Assembly: GCA_029747015.1 (NCBI GenBank)
Contig: JAKOGI010000083.1
Coordinates: forward strand, 975,001-1,039,000
Origin: Carnegiea gigantea
Taxonomy: Eukaryota > Streptophyta > Magnoliopsida > Caryophyllales > Cactaceae
Length of the DNA: 64,000 nucleotides
Reading direction: 5' to 3'
Positions within the stretch are counted from its first letter, which is position 1. Every line of letters starts with the position of its first letter. Below, piece after piece: positions 11,641-24,159 of this stretch. The position numbers were made by a program, and so were the translations under genes. The notes under the pieces were generated by a model, which was not told the origin of the DNA, did no database searches, and worked only from the letters and a program-made list of their open reading frames with translations.

Positions 11641-13300
11641 ACTGTAATAGCTGAGTATGAGTTCGCTGGGGGATTTGATTCAATTTGATATGTCAGAATT
11701 TGATATAATCTTGGGAATGGACTAGTTGACTGTTTATGGGGCGAACATAGATTGTGAGGACCTTAAGGTCACCTTAAGGGATGCAGAAGGTCGGAAAGTA
11801 TGTTTTTATCGGGAGAGATTCAAGAAGGAGTCTTCTATAATTTTAATCATGAAGGCAAGCAAGATGCTAAGATAGGGATGCATAGGATACTTGTGTTACG
11901 CCACTGAGGTTAAAGAAGAGGAGATAAAAATAGAAAATATTTCAGTAGTTTGTGAATTTTCTGATGTCTTCCCTGAGGAGTTACTGGCCCTCCCTCCTCA
12001 CAGGAAAATTGATTTTGAGATTGAGTTAATTCCTGGTGCACAACCTATCTCAAAAGCCCCATATAGGATGACACCAACCGAACTCAAGGAGTTGAAAACC
12101 CAGTTAGACGAGTTATTACAAAAAGGATTTATCAGGCCAAGTGTTTCACCATGGGGAGCTCCAGTGTTGTTTGTGAAGAAAAAGAATGGAACCTTAAGAT
12201 TGTGCATAGATTATCGAGAGTTGAATAAGATAACCATTAAAAATAAGTACCCTTTGCCTCGAATAGATGATCTCTTTAATCAGTTACAAGGAGCCGGGGT
12301 GTTTTCAAATATTGATTTGAGGTTTGGCTATCACCAGCTTAGAATTAAGTCGGAGGACATTCCTAAAACGGCCTTTAGGACTAGATATGGTCACTATGAG
12401 TTCACTGTGATGCCTTTTACACTAACCAATGCTCCTGCTACATTCATGGATCTCATGAATAGAGTTTTCAGACTTTATCTAGATAAATTTATGGTGGCGT
12501 GCGCAGATGACATTCTGATATACTCCAAAGACAAGGAGGAGCATGCAAATCATTTGAGGATTGTGTTACAAACCTTGAGGGAACACCATTTGTATGCCAA
12601 ACTGAAAAAGTGTGAGTTTTGGATAACCAAAGTGACATTTTTGGGACATGTAGTTACTAAGGATGGAGTCAAAGTTGATCCTTAGAAGATAAATGCGGTA
12701 GTCGAATGGCCTAGACCCACCAATGTGACAGAAGTAAGGAGTTTTCTGGGTTTAGCGGGATATTATAGAAGATTTGTGAAAGATTTCTCAAAGATTGCAT
12801 CTCCACTCATCAACTTGCTGAAGAAAACTACTAAATTTGAGTGGTCATACAAATGTGAAGAGGCATTTCAAGAACTAAAGAGATGCTTAACAACATTACC
12901 TATCCTTACCTTGCCTGAAGAGGGAAAAGAGTACATTATTTATAGTGATGCTTCTAAGAACGGGTTAGGTTGTGTCCTAATGTAGGAGGACAAGACAATC
13001 GCCTATGCCTCTAGGCAACTCAAGCCTTATGAAAAGAACTATCTCACTCATGATTTAGAGTTAACTGCGATATGTTTTGCCTTAAAAATCTGTTCACACT
13101 ACCTGTACGGAGTGCCGTGCAAGATTTACGCTGATCACCAAAGTCTAAAGTATATCTTTACTCAGAAGGAGATTAATTTAAGGCAACGACGATGGTTGGA
13201 GTTGCTAAAGGATTATGACTTAAATTCAGTATCATCCCGAGAAGGTGAATGTTGTAGCTGATGCGCTCAGTGGGAAGACCCAACATGGGTTAAACACGAT
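11641..13300 (+). pseudogene. Reverse transcriptase-RNase H region of chromovirus pol
   Basis: Upstream linker FDIILGMD leads to a long open reverse-transcriptase block (11891-12685) with [39 protein letters not shown] and [15 protein letters not shown]. The catalytic strand reads [10 protein letters not shown], so both catalytic aspartates remain but the usual FID before them is altered to ACAD. Stops follow at ~12682 and ~12983. RNase H (12725-13280) keeps [17 protein letters not shown] and [11 protein letters not shown]. Its last acidic motif (ADAL) falls in another frame after a frameshift near 13230. Known: this module copies element RNA into DNA and removes the RNA strand. The decay makes it non-functional. 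Confidence 0.9.
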
Positions 13301-13439
13301 GATAAACACCCAACCTAGCTTATTAAGGGACCTTGCATGGGTATAGAATTTGTGCTACCGGGAAACACAAATGGGTCATTAACAGCACTCAAGGTGTAAC
13401 CTTCTATAATAGAAGAAATTAAGGCAAGTCAAAAGGATG

Positions 13440-14860
13440 ATGCAAAGCTTGAAAAACTCAGGTGCAATGTTGCACAGGGAAAGTCGCCTGGCTTTGTGAT
13501 ATACGAAGATGGAACCTTGAGATTTCAGAATAGACTGTGCGTGCCCAATAAAGAGGAGTTGAAGAGAAGGATTTTAGAGGAAGCCCATAACACTCGATAC
13601 TCAGTACACCCAGGAGGAATAAAAATATATAGGGATCTGAGACAATTTTTCTGGTGGGAAAACATGAAAAGAGAGATTGCAGAGTATTCAGATAAGTGTT
13701 TGATGTATTAAAAGGTGAAAATTGAATACCAGCACCCTGTAGGCGAACTGAGACCTTTAGAAATTCCCACCTGAAAGCAGGACTCAATATCGATGGATTT
13801 TACTATGGGATTGCCCCTCTCTACTTCAAGGAAGAATGCTATCTCGGTCATTATAGCCAGACTTACCAAATTTGCCCATTTTATACCCATTCATAACAAT
13901 TGGGACGTAGAGAGGCTAGCACAGTTATATGTCAAAGAGATAGTTCGACTGCATGTCATATCAAAGGATATAGTGTCGGATCGAGACCAGAGCTTCTAGG
14001 CGTGATTTTGGCAAGCCTAGCAAAAAGCTTTTGGCACTAAGTTGAATTTTAGCAGCTCATTCCATCCTGAGACCGACGGACAAACTGAGAGGGTAAATAA
14101 AATCTTGGAAGATATGCTGAGGGCATGTGTGCTTGACTTCCAAGGAAAGTAGGAAGACTATCTACCATTGGTGGAATTTTCCTACAATAACAGTTACCAA
14201 TCCATTATTAAAATGGCCTCTTTCGAAGCACTATATAGGAGAAAATGCAAAACTCCATTGTGTTGGAGTGAGCTTGATGAGGCATTAACTTTAGGGCCTG
14301 AGCTGATTCAAGAAACCACTGAAATAATAAGAAAAATTCAGGAACACATCAAAGCAGCTCAAAGTAGATAGACCAGTTAAGCAGAGAGAAGGAGAAGACC
14401 ATTAGAGTTTCAAGTGAGAGATAAGTTATTTTTAAGATTACCCCAATCAAAGGAGTCAAGAGATTTAACCTCAGTGGCAAACTAAGCCCTAGGTATATCG
14501 GGCCTCATGAAATTATCGAGAAATTAAACCTGGTGGCTTATAGATTGGATTTACCTACAGAACTTGAGCACATGCATAACATTTTTCAGATTTCACAGCT
14601 CCGCAAATATGTTCCAAATCCAAATCATATCATCATAACATAGCTTGTGGAAATTGCTGAGAACCTAATGTACGAGAAGCATCCCGCACAAATATTAGAC
14701 TATAGGGTTAAGCAGCTTCGAAACAAAAGCATTCCCCTGGTTAAGGTTCTGTAGGCCAACCATAACTCTTCTGAGGCTACATGGGAAACCGAGGAGGACA
14801 TGAGAAGTAAGTATTCACATCTATTTGAGGTACGGACAATGTTTCTTTCAAACTGCAGGT
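13440..14860 (+). pseudogene. Integrase and chromodomain region of chromovirus pol
   Basis: An HHCC-like zinc finger is present (HNTRYSVH ... DKCLMY, ~13590-13710), but its last cysteine is replaced by tyrosine. The catalytic core keeps the DDE triad: SMDFTMGLPLS (~13790), IVSDRDQSF (~13976) and [17 protein letters not shown] (~14072-14120). GPY-like and chromodomain-like sequence follows; LRNKSIPLVKVL and EATWETEEDMRSKYSHLF (~14716-14826) match the type II chromodomain tail seen in Tekay-type elements. Stops interrupt near 13709, 13772, 13997-14023, 14150, 14369 and later. Known: integrase inserts the cDNA, and the chromodomain is thought to steer it to heterochromatin. Confidence 0.88.
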
Positions 14861-14876
14861 TTCGAGGACGAAACTT

Positions 14877-14894
14877 ATTTTAAGGGAGGAAGGC
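14877..14894 (+). other. Polypurine tract of chromovirus
   Basis: TTTTAAGGGAGGAAGGC directly precedes the 3' LTR start TGTAACGGC. It is the expected plus-strand primer site. Confidence 0.85.
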
Positions 14895-15018
14895 TGTAAC
14901 GGCTCGAATCTAAAATTCTTGTTAACTACATTAAACTACTCTAATCATAAATTAATTAAGTTGAGCGCCGTATTTCAATTTCATATCTCAATTTCTCATT
15001 TCAATTTATCATTCTATA

Positions 15019-15053
<35 letters not shown>

Positions 15054-16822
15054 TTATGCTTCGCAGGTTGAAAGGACGACGTTGCCTCGAAATGAGCCTT
15101 GAAATGCTCCTTAAATAATTCTTTCAAGTTCGAGTAAATATTTGAGTGCCCACATAGTAATATCCATAAATAAATAAAATAAATAAAGTAGCCTAATGGT
15201 TAAAGGAATAAATTGTGAAGTAATAATAATAACAAAAAGGAAATGACAATATCCTCCCCCAAATTTATATACAAAGGATGTAAAATTCAAATTTATTGAT
15301 TCTACCAAAAAAATTATTACTTCAAATATATATAATTATACCTAAAATTATATATATATGTATGTAATGAATAAAATAAAAATAAAAGAAGTAGGATAAA
15401 TACAAGGAAAAATCTAGAAAATGGGGGTATGTGTCAAGAAATAAAATGAAGAAAAAAAAGGAAAAAGAGTAAGTGCAAATAATCTAAGCTAGATAATTCA
15501 TTAAACAAAATAAACCAAATACAATTAATTAAACCCTAACACCTCTCTTTTCCCTCCCGCTACCCGACGACCCCCCTTCTCTTTGCTTCCTATGTTTTTT
15601 TACTGCCCCGGTTCAGCCTCCCCTGTCACGCCACTGCTGCGCCGGCTGCCCCCAGCCACCGAACGCTGGCTTTCAGATGCCCACAGCACCGCCGCTGGCC
15701 GTCACTGCCTAGTGCCGCTCTCCTGCTCCCCCTTTTGAGTGTCTTCAAGAGATTGAGAGGTGAAACCCTAACTATGCTTCAATCCAATTTTTGATCCTTT
15801 ATGCTAGAATTGTGATATTAAATGGTGTAATTAGCATTGATAAGTGTTTATTTGTAAATTTCTTGAAACTTTTTGGATGGTTGGTTTGGATTGCTTGTTG
15901 GCATGAATTGGGAAGAAAAGTGATGGGTGAGGGTTTGGATGTTATGATTGAATTTGAGTTTGATTTGGTGATACTTAGATTAGGTTCACGAATAATTAGA
16001 GGAAATTTATGGATTATATATATAGGAGATGTGCGTTATGTTGTTAATCATGAGTTGGTGATTAGGGTTGGGATTAGAATGGAAGTTGAGTTTGTTATGT
16101 TGATTTAATGGAGTTTAAAGGGATGCTAATGCATATGTAAGTGAGATCAAAACAAAAATATGTTGGATGAGTGAGAGATGATTATGAGATTGAAGGATTA
16201 GGGTTTAGGGTTTGAATAATGCTTAAGTTAATCTTGTTGGGTTATTAATGTTTAAATGAGCTAATGGATGATTAAATAATGATGTATGTATAACAATATA
16301 TAAGATTAGTATGTGTGCTTATTTAGTGATTGGGGCATGTATGGTGATTAGGTGAATTATAATGCAACTCAGAGTAAAATGAATGAAAGTTTGATGTGAT
16401 AATGTTTAGTAGCGTTTAAACAAGTCTTTGATGATGATTGAATAGAAATAAGGAAATATAAGCATGTATGTTACGTTATTGGATAACTATGCCAAAGTTT
16501 AGTTTCCAAGTGAGGGCAATTTGTAATGGAGAGGAGAAGGAAGGGAATGATAGTAGCTTTATGTTGGAAAGTCAGAACTAAGTAAGATGCTTGATGAGTT
16601 TCTAAGTTTTGATTACTAAAATGAAAAAGGGAAAGGAATGAGTAATTGCGCATTTAGAACTGCCAAGGAATGTGCCTTTATAATTTTATTTCGCTAATAA
16701 CTAATGTTATGATTAGAACTCGACTTGAATATGAGCCCAAATTCATAAAGTTTGAGTCGCCTTAAAACGTATCGCAAACGATGAATCATTAAAGAGAGGA
16801 ACGATAACCATAATAATAATAT

Positions 16823-16855
<33 letters not shown>

Positions 16856-18110
16856 GATGATGATGATGATGATAATAATAATAATAATGACGTTGATAAT
16901 AGTAGTAACAACGATAAGGATAATATTAATAATATTAATGATTAAAGACATCGCAACAACAACTTTAAGATAAACCATACTCTTACGTCATTATTATACG
17001 CGTTAAAAGGTCAGGAATCGTGGGAGGAAGAGGAAAAAGAAAAAAAGAAAAAAAGGAACCCAATTAAATGAATAATAGTTATTACGTGTTAATAAAAAGA
17101 GAAGGTAAGAGAATTTAAATTATTCATTAAGTTTATAAAGATCATAAAATTTCTTAATCTTTCACTAATCAAGGAAAAATTACATACTTGGAGCAGAAGT
17201 GAGGCCACATCGGTCGTTTCAAGCTGTCAGCAAATGATTTTTAGTAAAAGAGAGAGATTTTTGAAAACCAGCTACGTACATTGCCTGTGCTCTTCGAAAA
17301 CTCACATGTTCCTCAAACTATGCAAATTCAGTATGATAATCATATAATGAATCATTTTATGTAATGTTTTGTCACATAATCAAGCGGCCCCATCAATTAT
17401 CAATCATTAGGGCTTATGCCCTTCAATTTACCTGCGCGGTTGCAACTCAGGCTTTTCGATAGGCCTAGAAGGTGTGCAATTATCTCAAGATCACTGCAAA
17501 TGTCAACAGGGGTCCACTTCCAGATAATAACCTGCAAATCAGTTTTACTCATACATTCTCTCTCTCCTATTTGCCAAACAAAATGTTTGAAATGTGGGCG
17601 CCCAACTAGTTTAACTCACTTATTTTACTACACAGGAATGTACATGCTGAGTTTCGACTCATAGTTGGAATGTTTTTATGTTTTCTGTTTTAGGTAAGGG
17701 ATCAGTGAACAGTTCTTCTGACAAGCTAGAGAATTGCAAGAAGTGAGATAGAGTTCAGATTCTTTTGCTGGGGTTTCGCGAGCCAAGGGCTCACAGTGAT
17801 TCATAGGCTAGTACCTTAAGTATCTAAGAGTTGTATAATCCTTTGAATATCGCAGATTACCAGTAACTTGTAATCGTATATTGAGTTGCAGGTACATCAC
17901 AACTTATGTAAATGGTTGAATATATGTTATTTCAATTTTATCGTGCGACGGACAATTAAATGGGCAACACAATGGTACCCGTAGTTCAATTAGCCTTGTT
18001 CCATTACGGAACGGCGGTAATGCCTCCAACCAAAAGACTTCCGCTGCTAATCAATAATTTATGAGTAATCAGGTTAGACCAATCCGGCATTCGGAATTGG
18101 GGGCGTTACA
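14895..18110 (+). repeat. 3' LTR of the chromovirus
   Basis: About 3.2 kb, TGTAACGGC to GGGCGTTACA, direct repeat of 5542-8964. It keeps the canonical TG start that the 5' LTR has lost. The 5 bp after it, GTTCT, matches the 5 bp before the 5' LTR. Confidence 0.93.
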
Positions 18111-18115
18111 GTTCT

Positions 18116-20597
18116 CCCGGATGGACGAGTGACGTCACGTGAGGGTTTACAGAAGATATACCTACAAAATCTTTAAGGCAAAAAGTAAGAAGGAAAAGAG
18201 AAACAGAAACAGAAAAACAACTTGTATTTACAAACAAAACACAGATATATACAAGGGAGAAGTCTGTACACATTCAAACTAACCAAATCACCCATGCAAC
18301 CAAGACGTTGGCCTGCATATAAACAGAATATACTCATCAAGACTCTCTATCTCCATGGATGACATTAAAGTACTAACTTTTCACCCCACTGTACATCGAA
18401 ACTTTGAATCCATCCTAGTGCTCGGGGTGCAAGTGTATCATTATCTTAGGACTCAGGCTTACTAGAATCGACTCAATCACACTTGACTGACACAAACTAC
18501 ATTATTAACTTATTGGCACTGAAAGCAAGCTTTCCCAGTAGCAGTATTGCCTCAAAGGGTAACGCTCAGTAGCGCATACCTCAAAAGGATACTTGTCATT
18601 CCAGATGTTTATTTTTTTCTTTTCTTTTTTTCTGTTTTCTTTCAATTTGTTTTTCTTTTTTTTTGGGAAAAACAAACAAACACTAAAGTAATCGTGTTCA
18701 AGACAAGTGGGAGAGTCAATCATGGAAGACTAAGGCCCTAAGCTAATGATGATGGTATAGATAAAGATTGGATTACACAGCAATAATGAACAATTGGGGT
18801 TAGAATTATTGCCTAGAATGACACATTGAGGACGAAGATCTATCATGCACTTTCCTGCTTATATAAAAGTTAATAGTCAAAGTACAAAGGATTTAATCTG
18901 ATCAGAATAGCACGAAGCTTCCCCAAAGCCAGTAAGAGAAACTATATAGAAGCCCAAAAATTTCACAAAAATATGCACAAAAGGGTATATGACTTCCCAC
19001 CCGCACACCTAAATCTCACAATGTTCTCATTGGGAGCCGAGGAGTCACTACCAGTAAAACAGAAATATTTACAAAATAAACCTACAGTAATGGAAATACA
19101 AAATAAAAGAGAAACAGGAAAAAGAAAAAAGAAAAATACAAAATGAAAATAAAGAAGGAGAAAAGAGGGAACGAATTTACCAGGTTAGATGTTGAGTGCA
19201 CCTAAGCTATTACCTCCTCAAGATGGTGCTATGGGAGGTTGGAGGCGCATCGACCATTCCTCCTCATCTCAAGAGTCAAACCACCAATTCAGATACTGTC
19301 AAAGCTCGTAGAAGCTTATCAAACACCTGAGCATGCAATGCAGATGAATGTAAGTAAGAGCACATAAATATGAATACATGCATAATAACAAGTGCTCTCC
19401 TGAACATATCAAATGTCTTGAAAAAATCAGAAGAATAATCGAATGCACTAGTCAATATGATTTGTCCAAACATGTCCTCTAGGTACATATTATAAGGAGC
19501 AGGGAAGGGGCCGTACCCTCTAAAGGTACCCGGAGACTCAGAACAATAAACCCCATTCCTCTTAAGTATCACTTAAGAATCAATAAGCAAACTATCACAA
19601 CACTCATGGGAAAGGAAGGGTGGCGAATATAAAGGAGAGGCATGGAAGGTATCAAGGTGGTCAAGGGATATATTATCAACCAAATTAGAACTAGTTGAAA
19701 CAGTAACCACGACTTCCACATATGACCTCCCTACTAGAGTCGCATCAAGATCATGCTCCTCAATAAAAACATCGCTTGACTCATAACAAGTATCATCCTG
19801 ATCAACACGAGTGCTAATACTAAGGGTCTCACCTACGTCGAACTCCATCGACTGAGCTAAAGGGGAAGGTGTATCAGGAAAGGTCATAATAAATGCAGTG
19901 TTGTCCCTAAGGGTAGTAGGAAAGGATGGAGCAACTGTGAGTAAAGAAGTTAAGGGAGGGTCCAATACTTCCTTTAGTCTGGACTCTAGAGGAAGGGAAA
20001 GAAGCACCATCATCACACAGATTGACATCAAGTGTAGGACAATTAAACCTAAGGTCGGTCTCATGCAATAGGTCATACTCCCGCATTTTATTAACAAACT
20101 CAATTTGTTGCCCATTCATTGCGTCTATCATACTGGACAGTTTAGCAAAATTATCATCAAAAATATCAGAAGGACAAGAATTACTATCGTGATCAGAACA
20201 ATGGTAAATTTCACACAGAAGAGGAGTATAATTAGGGATGCAAGGGAGTGGGATGTAAGAATCAGAACAACTACTTTCAAATTCATAAGTATCCCAAGCC
20301 AAACAATCAAGAAAATCACATGTTTCATTAACTTCTTTAGCATAAAAATCCCAATACTCTAAGAGAGCACAGGTCTCACAATTCACATCCTCACAGATTG
20401 TATTTAAAATTTCTCACTTCTCTAAACAATAACCACAACAAGCAAGAGAAGCATATAGTCTGTCATAGTATCTCCAAAGCCATTCATGCTCATACTAAGG
20501 GAAATAGGAATAGGACATTTTTTTGAATTTTTTTTTTTCAAAATAAAAGCCTAGTCTCGAATGCCCAAGCAAGCTCTAATATTGCAAAACGCCAACT
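18116..20597 (-). pseudogene. Interior of the LARD-like element with unidentified ORFs
   Basis: Read on the minus strand from the PBS, an open frame at 20386-19907 encodes a Cys/Asp-rich segment (ETCDFLDCLAWDTYEF, CEIYHCSDHDSNSC, FVNKMREYDLLHETDLRF). An overlapping second frame runs 20115-19573 and continues after a single stop to 19276. It is acidic in the middle (RVDQDDTCYESSDVFIEEHD) and ends with a hydrophobic stretch (ALVIMHVFIFMCSYLHS). Neither contains pol motifs, and I do not recognise a family. They may be a decayed gag-like product of a non-autonomous element. The part from 18116 to ~19270 is low-complexity A/G-rich sequence with no ORF. Alternatively the frames are remnants of a 3'-end extra ORF brought near the PBS by internal deletion. 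Confidence 0.5.
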
Positions 20598-20614
20598 CCC
20601 CGGCAATGGCATCA
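20598..20614 (-). other. Primer-binding site, tRNA-Asp type (decayed)
   Basis: Minus strand TGATGCCATTGCCGGGG, six bases inside the LTR. It matches the complement of plant tRNA-Asp 3' end (TGGCGCCGTTGCCGGGG from memory) except for three changes that look like methyl-C deamination. This type of PBS is usual for Athila/Tat lineages. Confidence 0.75.
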
Positions 20615-20620
20615 AAAACT

Positions 20621-21987
20621 TGTTAGGGAAGTTTTAACATTTATAAACACCAAGTGTAAGGTGTATTGTTGAGTACTCGGTATGTCGTCCGCAGGGAGTT
20701 GGGTTTTTAAATACCAAAACTAACTAAAGTGTCTCAAGTTAGGCAAAACAGAAGGGATAGAAAATAGAACTAAACTATTAAAACAAAGGCAAAGACTTCG
20801 ATTATGATTAAACCTGAGATAGACCAACTAATTAAGTCAAATGTTAACCTTCGCAAGTTATACTAGTATTCAGAAATGATTGGTTGCATCATTAAAGACC
20901 ACCCAGGCCCTCTCTCAAGGGTTATGAGGTAGTCTAATTGTTCTAACATCCTATTTTCATGGGATTAGTGCAATTAAACTATAAGATTAACAACCATTGA
21001 CTTAACTAGTGACCGAGACTATTTTCATGTCTGAATCCCAGCTATTCTCTCTACCCACACCAGACAATCAGCCTTATCTCTCAGCATAAGTCAATTGGCC
21101 CAAAAAGCATAAGTCAATTGGCCCAAAACACGAACGAAAGCTCTTTCAAGTATTTCATTAAATACTTGGCGGGAATGAAAGAAAACTCTAAATTCAAGCA
21201 TAAACAAGATGGGTAAAGGCCTAAACAAGATCAATTAGTCATCAAAAGGCTAATCACCATCCAAATCAACACAAACTAACAAGTAAGCAACACAAACACA
21301 ATTAAACCTAATTACAACTAAACACACAAACATTGAACACAAACATGAACTAGCAAAGAAATTAAAGCAATAACAAAATCTAACAAACTAAAAAAGCATG
21401 AATTAACAACAAAAACTAAAAATCAAACATAATCAAAACGAGAACAAAACATATACAAATAAAGAGAGAAAGAGAAGAGGAAACTTATGTTGATTGAATG
21501 AACTTTGGGAATCTGCAAGTTTGAATCCAAACAACGAAGACAAATTCTAATCTTTCTAATCTAACTCCCCCAAAGGGAATTTTTATTGGCCATACCTAAA
21601 CAAAAAACTCCTAAAAAGTCGCCGAAGAAGAGCCGGGGAGGTCCCGAGCAATAATGCTCAAAGGGCTTTAAATAAAAAATCGGGCAAGCGAGCAAGCGGG
21701 GAGGCGGCGCACGGCCATGCCAGGTGGCACGGCCATCCGGTGCGAGGGTGACATGGCCACACCGTGCCAAATTTCTGGCATGGTGGCACAGCCTTCCCTG
21801 TCGTCCTGTCTTGCCCTCTTTTGCTCTTCTAGTCCATCCTCACTCCTTTTTGCGGTGTTTGCTCAATTGAGATTATTGCCTACAAAGGTAAATAAAGCAA
21901 GTAAAATATCCTAAAGATTGTATTATTATACGAGCTAAAATTAGGTGAAAAAGGCACGTAAAAAATATGACAAATTAGCACCCAACA
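20621..21987 (-). repeat. 5' LTR of the outer LARD-like element
   Basis: About 1.37 kb, direct repeat of 4153-5408. It contains a 23 bp tandem duplication (21083-21105 and 21106-21128) that is single in the other LTR. It also has a longer GGCCA/CACGG-rich segment at about 21694-21800. CAAAT follows at 21988-21992 and completes the TSD. Confidence 0.9.
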
Positions 21988-22281
21988 CAAATATACTTAC
22001 ATGCACAAACAATAACCTAAGGAACATAGTGATCAAATAACAAATAAATTATTTTCATTTACCCCATAACCTTTTGGTAAATGTTATTCAAGCCCTTGAT
22101 CTTTTCAAAATATTATTTTTAACCTTCTTAACATTTTAAGTAAACAATTTTTAATATCAGTGAAATGTGTAGCCGGGGTTATTGTATTATGATTTTGCCC
22201 CTCAAATTAAATACGTACCGTTAGGCTTTTTGAGTTGCTATCCGAATGTCACTTCAAGCACAAACTAAATTAGCATTAGTG

Positions 22282-22286
<5 letters not shown>

Positions 22287-22324
<38 letters not shown>

Positions 22325-22334
22325 CGCTCGCTCC
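22287..22334. repeat. (CT)n microsatellite
   Basis: About 22 uninterrupted CT units followed by CGCT variants. In plants CT runs are common in 5' leaders; here it lies ~600 bp before the first MULE-like frame and may be the leader region of that element. Confidence 0.95.
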
Positions 22335-23368
22335 CCTCCCTATCTCTCATCATCTAAGAAAATTCCTCATCTGAAATGCTTGAAACCCTAAACTTGGATA
22401 ATTTTTGATGTAAGTGAGCACAGGTGAAAGATAAAAGGTTGGATTCAATTTAGCGAATGAGTTTGAAGAATTTCTGAAGGAAATGTTGAAGAATCAGGTA
22501 AAAATTGCATCTCTGAAAGAGAAAATTACAAATTTGTTCACTTTATATAGATTTAGGGACTTTAGTTGTGAAGTTGTCAGGTATTGTGAGAAATATGTTG
22601 GAATTTGTATGAAAAGTCATTTGCCCCTATTATAGTGAGATATGTGAAATTAGGGTTTATTCTGCTTGAATGTTCATTAGTTGGTAGTTGATTCTTAAAA
22701 AAGTGAAATGTATGTGAAATTAGGGTTTAGTCTGCTTGAATGCATATTGTTCGATGAAGTGGTCATGCTCTCTGTTTTTTAATTGAGTTTTTGATGAATG
22801 CGGTTTGACAATTTGCCCTGTTATATTTTGTTAAGCGCTTAATTTTTAATTACATATTGATTTGTACTAAGTAAATACATTATGTTTGTTGTTTGTGCTT
22901 TCTGTTTTTGTCTGTTTTTTGGGACAATGCTCTCAATGTAAATGGACACTCTATTTGAGTTGGCAATTAGGTATAAAGATTGGAGATATGCAATGGGCCG
23001 TAGGGATTTTGACTTACATCAGATTATAGACCTGGTTAATGATGTGAAATGTTTCTTTTAAGCATGGACAGGTTAGTCAGTAATGTCCTCGGTATTCTCT
23101 ATATACTCACACCCCCCTGCAAAAAAGGTCTAGATAGATGTATCTATCCACGATGATAGGGTTGTTTTTAGATATATGTAACAGGTAGTTGGAAGCTGGG
23201 AATAAAGAAATTCCATTTTATGTACAGGGGAAAGATAATCCTACTATGATTGTTGAGTTAATTAAGAAGTTAGATGAGGCATAGAATGATGAGAATGATG
23301 ATAATGATGTTGATCAAGGTTAGGGTGAGCCAAATGAGGGTGGGAGTGAAAACCTAAATGAGGATGGA

Positions 23369-23449
23369 AATGGTGTTAAACCAAATGAGGCTAGGAATGG
23401 TGTTGAACCAATTAGGGTTGGGAATGATGTTGAACCAAATGAGGGGAAG
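23369..23449 (+). repeat. 27 bp tandem repeat (three units) in MULE 1
   Basis: Units start at 23369, 23396 and 23423 (AATGGTGTTAAACCAAATGA...), each 27 bp and imperfect. In frame they would encode repeats around NGVEPNE, in the variable acidic linker of the transposase. Confidence 0.8.
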
Positions 23450-24159
23450 AACATTGATGGCGAGGAGGCAAATATAACTCAGGGACATCAAATAGAGACT
23501 AATGATGGATAACATAGTAGGTTATATTGATGAACCCACATTTAATTCTCATTTCCCAAATGGCCCATCAAATAACAATGCTATAATGCATCTTGATTCT
23601 CCCTCTATGAATGCTGCAAATGTTTCTGCCACCCTTGAGGTCCTCCTAAACATACCTATAACATCCTGCCTAAAAATTGTGAGCCAAAATGTGCAACCCT
23701 CAGTTCCTTCGCCATAGAAACATCAGAAGCACCTTCCTCAAGGGCTGATAAAGGAAAGATGATTATAATTTCCAATGATGAGGCTGTTTGTAGGACTCTA
23801 TGAAGTGATTCATCTGATGAAGAGTATAACGCTGACTGTATTGATGCCGAGGGAGTGTCACTGAGAACATTGATGGGAAAGGTAGTAATGTTGATGGTGT
23901 TTTAGATCAGAAAAGTAATGAATGTGATTCTAATATGTCTATGATAAAGGACAATGAGATTTTTTTAATTTTTATTTTTATCACAGTAGTCAAGAAGAGG
24001 TTGACAAGTATGGGAAGATGTACATGGGGCCAGTATGTAAGGGCCACATTGTAATGGTGCAGTTAAATTAAGACAATGCATGGGATATGTTTGTAGATAA
24101 GAAATATTTTTGGGAAATCTTTAGGGATTACATGGTGGAGAGGGGTATACACATATGAC

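Noticed and set aside
13458..13787. 109-codon minus-strand frame across integrase
   Set aside because: Antisense shadow of the integrase coding region, which has clear motifs on the plus strand.
23369..23449. CRISPR-like array
   Set aside because: Three contiguous imperfect 27 bp units with no spacers, inside a transposase linker.
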